In this document: positions 23,524 to 31,320 of the stretch, in pieces
Numbering within the stretch: position 1 is the first letter of the stretch
Layout of the letters: the number at the start of each line of letters is the position of its first letter
Origin: an uncultured Oscillibacter sp.
Lineage (GTDB): Bacteria > Bacillota > Clostridia > Oscillospirales > Oscillospiraceae
Length of the DNA stretch: 54,212 bases
Reading direction: 5' to 3'
NCBI RefSeq assembly: GCF_900544955.1
Contig: NZ_UQXD01000012.1
Span: 1 to 54,212, forward strand
Notes under the pieces: model-generated
Told to the model about the DNA's origin: nothing
The model's database searches: none
Seen by the model: the letters and a program-made list of their open reading frames with translations, nothing else
Position numbers and translations under genes: made by a program

Positions 23524-23553
23524 TTGCATTCCTCCCCGTCCGTATGGTATAAT
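23524..23553 (+). promoter_or_regulatory. Extended -10 promoter of the REC-GGDEF-EAL gene
   Basis: TTGCAT (23524-23529), 18-bp spacer, TATAAT (23548-23553) preceded by TGG (TATGGTATAAT). Confidence 0.8.
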
Positions 23554-23645
23554 TCCTACGTTGGCGTATGATGGAAGACGATATGGGCGGAACGCGAGCG
23601 GTCACCGGCGAAGCGGAAGATGATGGAATGACATGGAGTGTGGAT

Positions 23646-25295
23646 ATGTTACCAAAGAGGACGATCCTCGTCGTGGAGGACAATGAGCTGAACCGGGCGC
23701 TTTTGAGCGGCATTTTGTCCGCGGAGTACACCGTGCTGGAGGCGGAAAACGGGCTGCAGGCCCTGTCGGTTCTGCGGGAGCGGGGAGAGACGGTCTCCCT
23801 GATTCTTTTGGATATCGTGATGCCGGTGATGGACGGATACGCCTTCCTCTCCGCGCTGAAGGAGGATCCGGCGATTGCCGCCATCCCCGTCATTGTCACC
23901 ACCCAGAGCGACAGCGAGTCGGATGAGGTCAACGCCCTGGCCCTGGGCGCCACCGACTATGTGGCCAAGCCCTACAAGCCCCAGGTGATTTTGCACCGGG
24001 TGGCCAACATCATCAAGCTACGGGAGACGGCGGCCCTCATCAATCTAGTGCAGTACGACCGGCTCACCGGGCTGTACGGCAAGGAATTTTTCTACCAGAA
24101 GGCCAGGGAGCTGCTGGTGCGGAACCCCGGCAAGTCCTACGACATCCTCTGCTCGGACATTGAGAACTTCAAGCTCATCAACGACGTGTTCGGCGTGCCC
24201 GCCGGGGACCGGATTCTCTGCGGCGTGGCCGGGCTGTATCTGAAATATGTGGGGGAGCGGGGGATCTGCGCCCGCCTGGCGGGGGACCAGTTCACCGCGC
24301 TGATTGAGCATACCCAGGACTATACCCAGGAGCTGTTTGCGGAGGTGGGCGCGCAGATCAAGGCCCTCTCCAACGCCAAGGACATCGTGACGAAGTGGGG
24401 CGTCTACCCGGTGGAGGACCGGACGCTGACCATCGAGCAGATGTGCGACCGGGCGCTGCTGGCCGCCCGGAGCATCCGGGGCCAGTACGGCAAGTACTTC
24501 GCCCTGTACGACGACACGCTGCGCAGCAAGCTGCTGCGGGAGCAGGAGATCACCTCCGGCATGGAGAGCGCCCTCCAGGCGGGACAATTTGCCATCTATC
24601 TGCAGCCGAAGTACAGCCTCCGGGACGACTCCCTGGCGGGGGCGGAGGCGCTGGCCCGGTGGATTCACCCGGAGTGGGGCTTTTTGTCCCCGGCGGAGTT
24701 CATCCCGCTGTTTGAGCGCAACGGCTTCATCACCAAGCTGGACCAGTACATCTGGGACCGGACCTGCGCGGCGCTGCGGGACTGGGACGCCCGGGGGCTG
24801 ACCCGCATCGCCGTCTCCGTCAACGTCTCCCGGGCCGACATCTACAACGCGGACCTGGAGAATATCCTGATGAATACCCTTGAGAAGTACCGGCTGGAGC
24901 CGTCCCGGCTGCACCTGGAGATCACGGAGAGCGCCTATACGGAAAACCCCAGGGAGATCATCGAGACGGTGGGGCGGCTGCGGCGGCGGGGCTTCGTGGT
25001 GGAGATGGACGACTTCGGCAGCGGGTACTCCTCGCTGAACATGCTCAACGAGATGCCGGTGGACATTTTGAAGTTGGACATGAAATTCATCCAGAGCGAG
25101 ACGGCCAAGCCGGCCAGCCAGGGCATTTTGCAGTTTATCATCAGCCTGGCCCGGGGGATGAAGCTGGAGGTGGTGGCCGAGGGCGTGGAGACCCAGGAAC
25201 AGCTGGAGCGCCTGCGGGGCATCGGCTGCGACTATGCCCAGGGGTACTATCTGGCGCGGCCCATGCCCTGTGCGGCGTTTGAGGAGCTGCTCTGA
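23646..25295 (+). CDS. Response regulator with degenerate GGDEF and intact EAL domain
   Basis: 549-residue cytoplasmic signalling protein. REC domain at residues 1-120: acidic pair E11-D12, phospho-acceptor D56 in LILLDIVMPVMDGY, K108 in YVAKPYKP. GGDEF-like domain at about 130-300: SDIENFKLINDVFG is good, but the signature reads LAGDQF instead of GGDEF, so cyclase activity is doubtful. EAL domain at about 310-549: AEALARW, NVSRADI, EITES, MDDFGSGYSSL, KLDMKFI, AEGVET and QGYYLARP keep all metal and catalytic positions, so it should hydrolyse c-di-GMP. I start at 23646 (GGAG 7 bases upstream); in-frame ATGs at 23568 and 23628 are possible. No sensor kinase is adjacent. Confidence 0.9.
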   Translation: MLPKRTILVVEDNELNRALLSGILSAEYTVLEAENGLQALSVLRERGETVSLILLDIVMPVMDGYAFLSALKEDPAIAAIPVIVTTQSDSESDEVNALALGATDYVAKPYKPQVILHRVANIIKLRETAALINLVQYDRLTGLYGKEFFYQKARELLVRNPGKSYDILCSDIENFKLINDVFGVPAGDRILCGVAGLYLKYVGERGICARLAGDQFTALIEHTQDYTQELFAEVGAQIKALSNAKDIVTKWGVYPVEDRTLTIEQMCDRALLAARSIRGQYGKYFALYDDTLRSKLLREQEITSGMESALQAGQFAIYLQPKYSLRDDSLAGAEALARWIHPEWGFLSPAEFIPLFERNGFITKLDQYIWDRTCAALRDWDARGLTRIAVSVNVSRADIYNADLENILMNTLEKYRLEPSRLHLEITESAYTENPREIIETVGRLRRRGFVVEMDDFGSGYSSLNMLNEMPVDILKLDMKFIQSETAKPASQGILQFIISLARGMKLEVVAEGVETQEQLERLRGIGCDYAQGYYLARPMPCAAFEELL

Positions 25296-25326
25296 GGGCG
25301 GCTTCCCCCGCAGGACCGAAAAAGAG

Positions 25327-25366
25327 AAACGGACAGGCACTTCTAAAAGAAGCGCCTGTCCGTTTT
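25327..25366. terminator. Bidirectional terminator between convergent genes
   Basis: Stem AAACGGACAGGC ... GCCTGTCCGTTT with an extra CTTCT/AGAAG inner stem, giving U-runs both ways. Confidence 0.8.
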
Positions 25367-25386
25367 CGTTCGCCGTCCGGAGCGGC

Positions 25387-26535
25387 TCAGTAGCCGAAGA
25401 CCCGGGCCGCCTGGGCCATGTTCTCCGCTGCCGGGACGGAGAAGGGGCAACGCTTCTCGCAGGCGCCGCAGCCCACGCATGCCCCGGCGTGTTGGCTGAG
25501 GACGGCGTAGTGCTCCCGGACGGTCTCCGGCACGCCGCCCTGGGCCCTGGCCAGATTTAAAAACTTGGTCACCGTGGCCACGTCGATGCCCTTGGGGCAG
25601 GGGGCGCAGTGGCCGCAGTACATGCAGTGGCCCTCCCACCGGATGCGGGGGAAGGCGGCGAAGGCGGCGGCGTAGTCCCGCTCCTCCTCCGTGGCGGACT
25701 CATAGGCCAGGGAGGCCTGCAACTCCTCCAGGGACCGGGCGCCGGACATGACGCAGGCCACGGCGGGGCGGGTCAGGGCGTAGTGGAGGCACTGGACGGG
25801 GGTGAGGGCCTTGCCCGCCGGGGACAGCTCCTCGCTGAGCAGGTCCCCGCCGCCGAAGGCCTTCATCACGGTGATGCCCACCCCCAGCTTCTGGCAGGTC
25901 TCGTACAGCCGCTCCCGGTCCGGGTCCATGTTGGTGAGCTTTCCGGCGTAGCTGTCCGCCACCCACAGATTCTCGCAGTTCTCGTCCCCGGGCAGCAGGT
26001 CGTAGCAGGGGTTGACCGAGAACATCAAGACGTCGATGAGGCCGCTCTCCACCGCCCGGAGGGCGGCAATCGGGTTGTGGCTGCTGACGCCCACATGGCG
26101 GATGCGGCCCTGCCGCTTCTGCTCCTGGATATAGGCCATGACGGGGCCGCGGGCCACCTCCTCCCAGACCTCCGGGGCGTCCACATAGTGGACCATGCCG
26201 ATGTCCACGTAGTCCGTGCCCAGGTTTGCCAGCATGGTCTCGAAGGCGGCCTCCACCTCCGCGGGTTTCCGGGTGGCCCGGTACTGGCCGTTTTCCCAGA
26301 TGGCGCACAGGTGGGCCTGGAGAACGAACTGCGCCCGCCGGTCCCGGATGGCGCTGCCCACCCGGCGCTGGACGTCCGGGTTGGGGGTGTAGAGGTCCAT
26401 GCAGTTGATTCCGGCCTCCAGGGCGGCGCGGAACAGCGCCTTTGCGAAATCGTCGTCCTGGAGGACAAAGCCCTCACAGCCCAGGGCGATCTCGCTGACT
26501 TGCAGGCCGGTGCGGCCCAGTGTCCGATACTTCAT
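25387..26535 (-). CDS. Aldo/keto reductase with C-terminal [4Fe-4S] ferredoxin domain
   Basis: 382-residue fusion. N-terminal aldo/keto reductase barrel (about 1-280): MKYRTLGRTGLQVSEIALG, NCMDLYTPNPDVQ (Asp-x-x-x-Tyr-like site), LANLGTDYVDIGMVHYVD and HVGVSSHNP. C-terminal ferredoxin-like part has CMYCGHCAPCPKG and CVGCGACEKRCPF, two cluster-binding motifs. This clostridial AKR subgroup is common in anaerobes; its substrate is not known. The promoter has a 19-bp spacer filled by a perfect dyad, pointing to control by a MerR-type activator. AAAGGGAG precedes the start. Confidence 0.9.
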   Translation of the reverse strand: MKYRTLGRTGLQVSEIALGCEGFVLQDDDFAKALFRAALEAGINCMDLYTPNPDVQRRVGSAIRDRRAQFVLQAHLCAIWENGQYRATRKPAEVEAAFETMLANLGTDYVDIGMVHYVDAPEVWEEVARGPVMAYIQEQKRQGRIRHVGVSSHNPIAALRAVESGLIDVLMFSVNPCYDLLPGDENCENLWVADSYAGKLTNMDPDRERLYETCQKLGVGITVMKAFGGGDLLSEELSPAGKALTPVQCLHYALTRPAVACVMSGARSLEELQASLAYESATEEERDYAAAFAAFPRIRWEGHCMYCGHCAPCPKGIDVATVTKFLNLARAQGGVPETVREHYAVLSQHAGACVGCGACEKRCPFSVPAAENMAQAARVFGY

Positions 26536-26562
26536 ATCATAACTCCCTTTTGCGTTTTCCCC

Positions 26563-26593
26563 ATCATATACCCTAAAGTCAGCTTTAGGTCAA
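26563..26593 (-). promoter_or_regulatory. MerR-type operator/promoter of the aldo/keto reductase gene
   Basis: Minus strand: TTGACC (26588-26593), 19-bp spacer, TATGAT (26563-26568). The spacer holds the perfect dyad CCTAAAG-TCAG-CTTTAGG (26572-26589). An overlong 19-bp spacer with a central dyad is the hallmark of promoters twisted open by MerR-family activators. Confidence 0.75.
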
Positions 26594-26616
26594 GGGGAAA
26601 CGGGCCATTTGGGCGG

Positions 26617-26672
26617 AAAAAATCCCGCAGGGCCGGAGGCCGCCCGGGGAGGGCGGTCCGGTCACTGCGGGA
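26617..26672 (-). terminator. Terminator of ireB
   Basis: Minus strand: CCCGCAG ... CTGCGGG outer stem enclosing a GC-rich inner hairpin, followed by TTTTTT (plus-strand 26617-26622). Confidence 0.75.
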
Positions 26673-26690
26673 AACGGCTGAAAGGGAACC

Positions 26691-26936
26691 TCACTGGGCC
26701 AGATACCGGCGTACCAGCACCTGCAGCAGCTCATCCCGGTCGATCTTGCGGATCAGGGTCCGGGCGTTGTTGTGGTTGGTGATATAGGTGGGGTCCTCGG
26801 ACAGGATATAACCCACGATCTGGTTGATGGGATTATAGCCCTTTTCCTCCAATGCCTGATAGACCGTGGATAGAATCTGGTGAATCTCCGCGTCCTTATC
26901 CATCGCAATGTTGAATTTTCGGGTAAAATCGTCCAT
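26691..26936 (-). CDS. ireB: IreB family regulatory phosphoprotein (UPF0297)
   Basis: 81-residue protein matching IreB/YrzL along its full length: IYQALEEKGYNP-like segment (VYQALEEKGYNPINQIVGYI), LSEDPTYITNHNNARTLIRKIDRDEL. IreB is a substrate of the PASTA kinase IreK/PrkC and affects cephalosporin tolerance in enterococci; the detailed role elsewhere is less known. In many Firmicutes it is followed by ruvX (yrrK), but here it is a single-gene unit with its own promoter and terminator. Confidence 0.95.
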   Translation of the reverse strand: MDDFTRKFNIAMDKDAEIHQILSTVYQALEEKGYNPINQIVGYILSEDPTYITNHNNARTLIRKIDRDELLQVLVRRYLAQ

Positions 26937-26982
26937 ACAGACACCACCTTTCTTTCTTTGGGGCGTTGACCAATATGAAGAT

Positions 26983-27011
26983 AGTATACTCGCTTTTTGG
27001 AAAACTGTAAA
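26983..27011 (-). promoter_or_regulatory. Promoter of ireB
   Basis: Minus strand: TTTACA (27006-27011), 17-bp spacer, TATACT (26983-26988). Confidence 0.8.
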
Positions 27012-27046
27012 GCGTTTCAGCTGGAATTTTCCGAAAGATTTTTACT

Positions 27047-27076
27047 ATCCCCGCCAGGCATCTGCCTGGCGGGGAT
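27047..27076 (-). terminator. Hairpin downstream of pheT
   Basis: 14-bp perfect stem ATCCCCGCCAGGCA / TGCCTGGCGGGGAT with a 2-base loop, 12 bases past the pheT stop. No U-run follows on the minus strand, so it may be a weak or processed end. Confidence 0.6.
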
Positions 27077-27088
27077 TCATATGAGGGA

Positions 27089-29788
27089 TCAGCGCAATAC
27101 GGCGTCCAGCTCGTCTTTCAGCAGGTCCAGGATGCTTCTCACATCCTCGTCGGCCTCTTCGGCGGTCAGGTTCCGTTCGTCGGAGCGAAGGGTCAGGTTG
27201 AAGGCCACGCTCTTCTTCCCCGCGGGGATGCCGGTGCCGGTGTAGATGTCAAACAGGGCCACGTCCTTCAAAAGGCCCTTGGCGCCCCGGCGGATGCAGC
27301 TCTCCAGCTCCGCCACCGGCACCTGCTCGTCGCACACCACGGCGATGTCCCGGGTGACGGCGGGGAACTTGGGCAGGGGCTGGTACAGGGGCTTGCCGCC
27401 CTGGCAGGCGTACAGCGCGTCGAAGGACAGCTCCGCGGCGTACAGCTCGCAGTCCACGCCGTAGTTGTCCGCCACGTGGGGGTGGATCTGGCCCAGGACG
27501 CCCAGCAGCGTCCCGTTGCAGGTGATTTTGGCGCAGCGGCCAGGGTGGTAGGAGGGGTTCTCCCGCTCCGCCGTGAACGACGCGCCGGTGATCCGCAGGC
27601 CCTCCAGCACGCTCTCCACGGCGCCCTTCAGGGTGAAGAAGTCCATCCCGCCGCCGTAGGCCCCCAGGGAGAGGACCTTGGGCTCGTGGGCCATGCCAGA
27701 GCCGTCGTCTTTGGCGAAATAGGTCCGGCCCAGCTCGTAGAGCCTGGCGGACTTGTTGCGGAAGTTGTAGTTCCGGGTCAGGATTTCCAGCATGGAGGGC
27801 AGGGTGGTGGTGCGCATGATGGAGGTGTCCTCCCCCAGGGGGTTCAGGATTCTCATGGAACGGCGCAGGGGGGAGCCGGTGGGCAGGTCGATTTTGTCGT
27901 AGTAGGTGGGGCTGATGAAGGAGTAGGTGATGATCTCGTTGTAGCCCGCGGTGCGGCACAGGGCGCCGATGCGGTTTTCCGCCTTCTGAACCGGGGAGAA
28001 GCCCCGCCGCTCGTTGAGGCCGGAGGAGAGGGTGTCGGGGATGTTGTTGTACCCGTAGAACCGGGCCACCTCTTCGGCGATGTCGGAGTAGTGCTCCACG
28101 TCTCCCCGCCAGGAGGGCACCTGGATGGTGTTCCCCTCCAGGCCGAAGCCCAGGGACAGCAGGATGCGGCGCATCTCCTCCTCGGGGACGGCGGTGCCCA
28201 GCAGGGCGTTGATCTTCTCCGGCTCCAGCTTCACGGTGGTGGGGAGGCTGTCCCGGGCGATGACGTCCATCACGCCGTCCACCACCTCGCCCGCGCCCAG
28301 CAGCTCCACCAGCTCGCAGGCCCGCTGAACGGCCTTCATGGTGTTCATGGGGTCCAGGCCCTTCTCGTACCGGGCGGAGGCCTCGGTGCGCATGTTCAGG
28401 GCGGTGGCGGTGCGGCGGACGGAGGCACCGTTGAAGTTGGCGGACTCGAAGAGGACCATGGCGGTGTCGCCGATGATTTCGCTGTTGGCGCCGCCCATGA
28501 CGCCGGCCACGCACACGGGTTTCTCCTCATCGCAGATGCACAGCATGGAGGGCGTCAGGTGGCGCACGGTGCCGTCCAGGGTCTGGATGGTCTCCCCCTC
28601 CCGGGCGGTGCGGACCACGATCTTCCCGCCGTCCACGCAGGAGAAGTCGAAGGCGTGCATGGGCTGGCCGTACTCCAGCATGACGTAGTTGGTGATGTCC
28701 ACGATGTTGTTGATGGGCCGGACGCCGGAGTTGCGCAGCCGCTCCCGCATCCAGGCGGGGGAGGGCTGAATCCGCACGTTTTTCACCAGGCGGGCGGTGT
28801 ACCGGGGGCACAGGTCGGCGTCCTCGATCTCGATGTCCACATGGTCCGCGATGGAGCCGCCGCAGCCCTGAATCTCGGGGGTGTGAAGGGTAAGGGGTTT
28901 CCGGAAGGTGGCGCTGGCCTCCCGGGCAAGGCCGATGACGCTGAGGCAGTCGGGCCGGTTGGGGGTGATCTCAAACTCCACCACGTGGTCGTCGGCACCG
29001 ATGAGGGCGGCGATGTCGTCGCCGGGCTTCCCGCTGTCCGCCTCCAGCACCCAGATGCCGTCGGGGATGCAGTGGGGGAACTCCCGCTGGTCGGCACGGA
29101 GGTCCGCCAGGGTGCAGATATGGCCCTTGGCCGTGTCATAGGCCGCCAGGTCCCCCTGGTGGAGGTTGGAGCAGGGGGTGGTAACGGCGGCGGGGCCGCC
29201 CTCGCCGGGGTAGGCGAGGGTGCACGCCCAGCCCTCCGGGGCGGGAAGGACCGCCGTCACCTGGGCGGCGATCACCGTGCCGAAGAGCTTGTGGCCGGAC
29301 TGGACGTCCGCCGGGATGGAGGGCTTCGCGGGGTCCAGGGGCTTGTAGTCGTTCAGCAGCGCGGCGGGGGTGATGACGGCGCCGGGGTAGTCGTGCTCGG
29401 CGGTGAGGTTCAGCTCCTTCAAAGAGCACAGCATCCCCTCGGACGCCACGCCCCGCAGCTTGCCCTTTTCGATCTTCACGCCGCCGGGCAGCAGGGACTT
29501 GTGCCGGGCCACGGGCACCAGGTCGCCGGCGTGGATGTTCCAGGCGCCGGTGACGATCTGAATGGGCGCGTCGCCGCCCACGTCGATCTGGCAGACCCAC
29601 ATGTGGTCGGAGTCGGGGTGGCGTTCCATGGAGACGATGCGGCCCACCACCACGTTTTTCAGGGATTCATTCAGGACCTCGGTGACCTCCACCTTGGAGC
29701 CGGAGAGGGTCATGGCATCCGCGAAATCCCGGTCGCTCACAGGCCCGATGTCCACATAGTCCTTCAGCCATTTTCTCGATAGCTTCAT
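27089..29788 (-). CDS. pheT: Phenylalanine--tRNA ligase beta subunit
   Basis: 899-residue beta subunit of the (alpha-beta)2 enzyme. N-terminal tRNA-binding OB fold (MERHPDSDHMWVCQIDVGG), B3/B4 editing domain (EFEITPNRPDCLSVIGLARE; YVMLEYGQPMHAFD), B5, the catalytic-like core (DIAEEVARFYGYNNIP) and a C-terminal ferredoxin-fold anticodon-binding domain. It is about 90-100 residues longer than usual because of extra sequence at roughly residues 140-245, between the OB fold and the B3 domain. It lies 84 bases after pheS and shares its T-box-controlled transcript. Confidence 0.95.
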   Translation of the reverse strand: MKLSRKWLKDYVDIGPVSDRDFADAMTLSGSKVEVTEVLNESLKNVVVGRIVSMERHPDSDHMWVCQIDVGGDAPIQIVTGAWNIHAGDLVPVARHKSLLPGGVKIEKGKLRGVASEGMLCSLKELNLTAEHDYPGAVITPAALLNDYKPLDPAKPSIPADVQSGHKLFGTVIAAQVTAVLPAPEGWACTLAYPGEGGPAAVTTPCSNLHQGDLAAYDTAKGHICTLADLRADQREFPHCIPDGIWVLEADSGKPGDDIAALIGADDHVVEFEITPNRPDCLSVIGLAREASATFRKPLTLHTPEIQGCGGSIADHVDIEIEDADLCPRYTARLVKNVRIQPSPAWMRERLRNSGVRPINNIVDITNYVMLEYGQPMHAFDFSCVDGGKIVVRTAREGETIQTLDGTVRHLTPSMLCICDEEKPVCVAGVMGGANSEIIGDTAMVLFESANFNGASVRRTATALNMRTEASARYEKGLDPMNTMKAVQRACELVELLGAGEVVDGVMDVIARDSLPTTVKLEPEKINALLGTAVPEEEMRRILLSLGFGLEGNTIQVPSWRGDVEHYSDIAEEVARFYGYNNIPDTLSSGLNERRGFSPVQKAENRIGALCRTAGYNEIITYSFISPTYYDKIDLPTGSPLRRSMRILNPLGEDTSIMRTTTLPSMLEILTRNYNFRNKSARLYELGRTYFAKDDGSGMAHEPKVLSLGAYGGGMDFFTLKGAVESVLEGLRITGASFTAERENPSYHPGRCAKITCNGTLLGVLGQIHPHVADNYGVDCELYAAELSFDALYACQGGKPLYQPLPKFPAVTRDIAVVCDEQVPVAELESCIRRGAKGLLKDVALFDIYTGTGIPAGKKSVAFNLTLRSDERNLTAEEADEDVRSILDLLKDELDAVLR

Positions 29789-29872
29789 AGCGCATAAACT
29801 CCTTCATGAATTAGGGATTGGAAAGACGGGAGGGGGGGCGGCGTGCGCCGGGCCCCGCGCTCCCGGGAGAGA

Positions 29873-30901
29873 TCAGAACTGCTCCAGGAAACGGATGTCG
29901 TTTTCAAAAATCAGCCGCAGGTCGCTGATTTTGAACTGGCCCATGGCCAGCCGCTCCAGGCCGAAGCCGAAGGCGAAGCCGGCGTACACGTCCGGGTCCA
30001 CGCCGCAGTTGCGCAGTACCTTGGGGTGGACCATGCCGGCGCCCAGCACCTCAATCCAGCCCTCGCCCTTGCAGGTGGGGCAGCCCGCGCCGCCGCACTT
30101 GTGGCACTGGATGTCCATCTCGCAGCTGGGCTCGGTGAAGGGGAAGTGGTGAGGGCGGAAGCGGGTTTTCGTGTCGGGGCCGTAAATCTCCCGGATGACG
30201 GCGTTCAGCGTGCCCTTCAAATCCGCCATGGTGATGCCCTTGTCCACCACCAGGCCCTCGATCTGGTGGAACATGGGGGAGTGGGTGGCGTCCACCTCGT
30301 CTTTGCGGTACACCCGGCCGGGGGAGATCATGCGGATGGGCACGCCGTAGGTCTCCATGGCCCGGATCTGCATGGGGGAGGTCTGGGAGCGCAGCAGGAT
30401 GGAGGAGTCCTCCGTCAGGTAGAAGGTGTCGGACCACTCCCGGGAGGGGTGGTCCTCCGGGGCGTTGAGCTTGGTGAAGTTGTAGTCCGCCTGCTCGATC
30501 TCCGGGCCGTCCATGATCTCAAAGCCCATGTTGATGAAGATCTCCTTGATCTCGTCCAGCACCGTGTACATGGGGTGCTTGTGGCCCACCGGCAGCCGCT
30601 TGCCGGGGATGGTGACGTCCAGGGCCTCCGATGCCAGCTTTTCCGCCAGGGCCTTTTCCGCCAGGCGGGCGGCCTGGCGCTCCAGAGCCGCCTCCACCGC
30701 GGCGCGGACGTCGTTGGCCAGCTGGCCCATGACGGGCCGCTCCTCCGGGGAGAGCTTGCCCATCTGCTTGAGCATGGCGGTGAGCTCGCCCTTTTTGCCC
30801 AGGTACTGCACCCGGATGGCTTCCAGCGCCGCCGTACTGCCGGCGGCCTCCACGGCCCCCAGCACCTGCTTGCGAATGGCTTCCAGTTGTTCTTTCATCA
30901 T
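29873..30901 (-). CDS. pheS: Phenylalanine--tRNA ligase alpha subunit
   Basis: 342-residue class II catalytic subunit. N-terminal coiled-coil arm (MKEQLEAIRKQVLGAVEAAG) binds tRNA. Motif 2 region is ISPGRVYRKDEVDATHSPMFHQIEG, and motif 3 is FGFGLERLAMGQFKISDLR. Two CxxC pairs (CHKCGGAGCPTCKG) form a zinc-knuckle-like insertion often seen in bacterial PheS. ATG at 30901 has AAAGGAG 6 bases upstream; the next codon (30898) is also ATG and equally acceptable. First gene after the Phe T-box. Confidence 0.95.
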   Translation of the reverse strand: MMKEQLEAIRKQVLGAVEAAGSTAALEAIRVQYLGKKGELTAMLKQMGKLSPEERPVMGQLANDVRAAVEAALERQAARLAEKALAEKLASEALDVTIPGKRLPVGHKHPMYTVLDEIKEIFINMGFEIMDGPEIEQADYNFTKLNAPEDHPSREWSDTFYLTEDSSILLRSQTSPMQIRAMETYGVPIRMISPGRVYRKDEVDATHSPMFHQIEGLVVDKGITMADLKGTLNAVIREIYGPDTKTRFRPHHFPFTEPSCEMDIQCHKCGGAGCPTCKGEGWIEVLGAGMVHPKVLRNCGVDPDVYAGFAFGFGLERLAMGQFKISDLRLIFENDIRFLEQF

Positions 30902-31000
30902 GAATAACTCCTTTTCTCGGATGTGGATGACGGAGAAGAGAGCGGCGCGCCGGCGCCGGGCGGGCGGGCCTGACGGCCCGTGGCATCCGCCCCGGGGCAT

Positions 31001-31234
31001 AAGAAAAGACCCCCCGTCCCCCCGTTGGGACGAAAGGCCTGCCTTCCGCGGTACCACCCAGATTCGCGCCTTCCGGCGCGCACTTGCCGCCCCGGTAACG
31101 GAGGGCGTCCGCCGTGTCTCCACGGCAGCTCCCGGGCGAACCAAACCGGGCGTCCGCAGTCTGGCTTGCAGCCGGTGACCAGACCTCTCTTGGCGGCGTC
31201 TCGCGGTTATTTTCCCGTTCATCGCTGATAACAA
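31001..31234 (-). ncRNA. T-box riboswitch leader (Phe) of pheST
   Basis: Minus strand: stem I region, then the T-box core TGGGTGGTACCGCGG (plus-strand 31046-31060), then CGTCCC / GGGACG within a longer G-U-containing stem and a TCTTTTCTT run (plus-strand 31001-31009), the terminator. A UUC at plus-strand 31138-31140 is a plausible Phe specifier, fitting the pheST genes; I did not fold stem I fully, so its position is provisional. Confidence 0.92.
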
Positions 31235-31240
31235 CTCCTA

Positions 31241-31269
31241 CTTATATCACAGAAAATGGGGAATTGCAA
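31241..31269 (-). promoter_or_regulatory. Promoter of the pheST T-box transcript
   Basis: Minus strand: TTGCAA (31264-31269), 17-bp spacer, TATAAG (31241-31246). It begins only 4 bases from the U-run of the upstream lipoprotein terminator. Confidence 0.75.
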
Positions 31270-31272
31270 GAG

Positions 31273-31312
31273 AAAAATCCCCCATCCCGCCGATTTCAGG
31301 CGGGATGGGGGA
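31273..31312 (-). terminator. Terminator of the lipoprotein gene at 31321
   Basis: Minus strand: TCCCCCATCCCGCC / GGCGGGATGGGGGA stem with a 7-base loop, then TTTTT. The 419-base gap 30902-31320 holds this, the promoter and the T-box. Confidence 0.85.
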
Positions 31313-31320
31313 GGAGGGCG

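Noticed and set aside
27476..29782. 768-residue plus-strand frame over pheT
   Set aside because: Gly/Val/His-rich low-complexity shadow; pheT is certain on the other strand.
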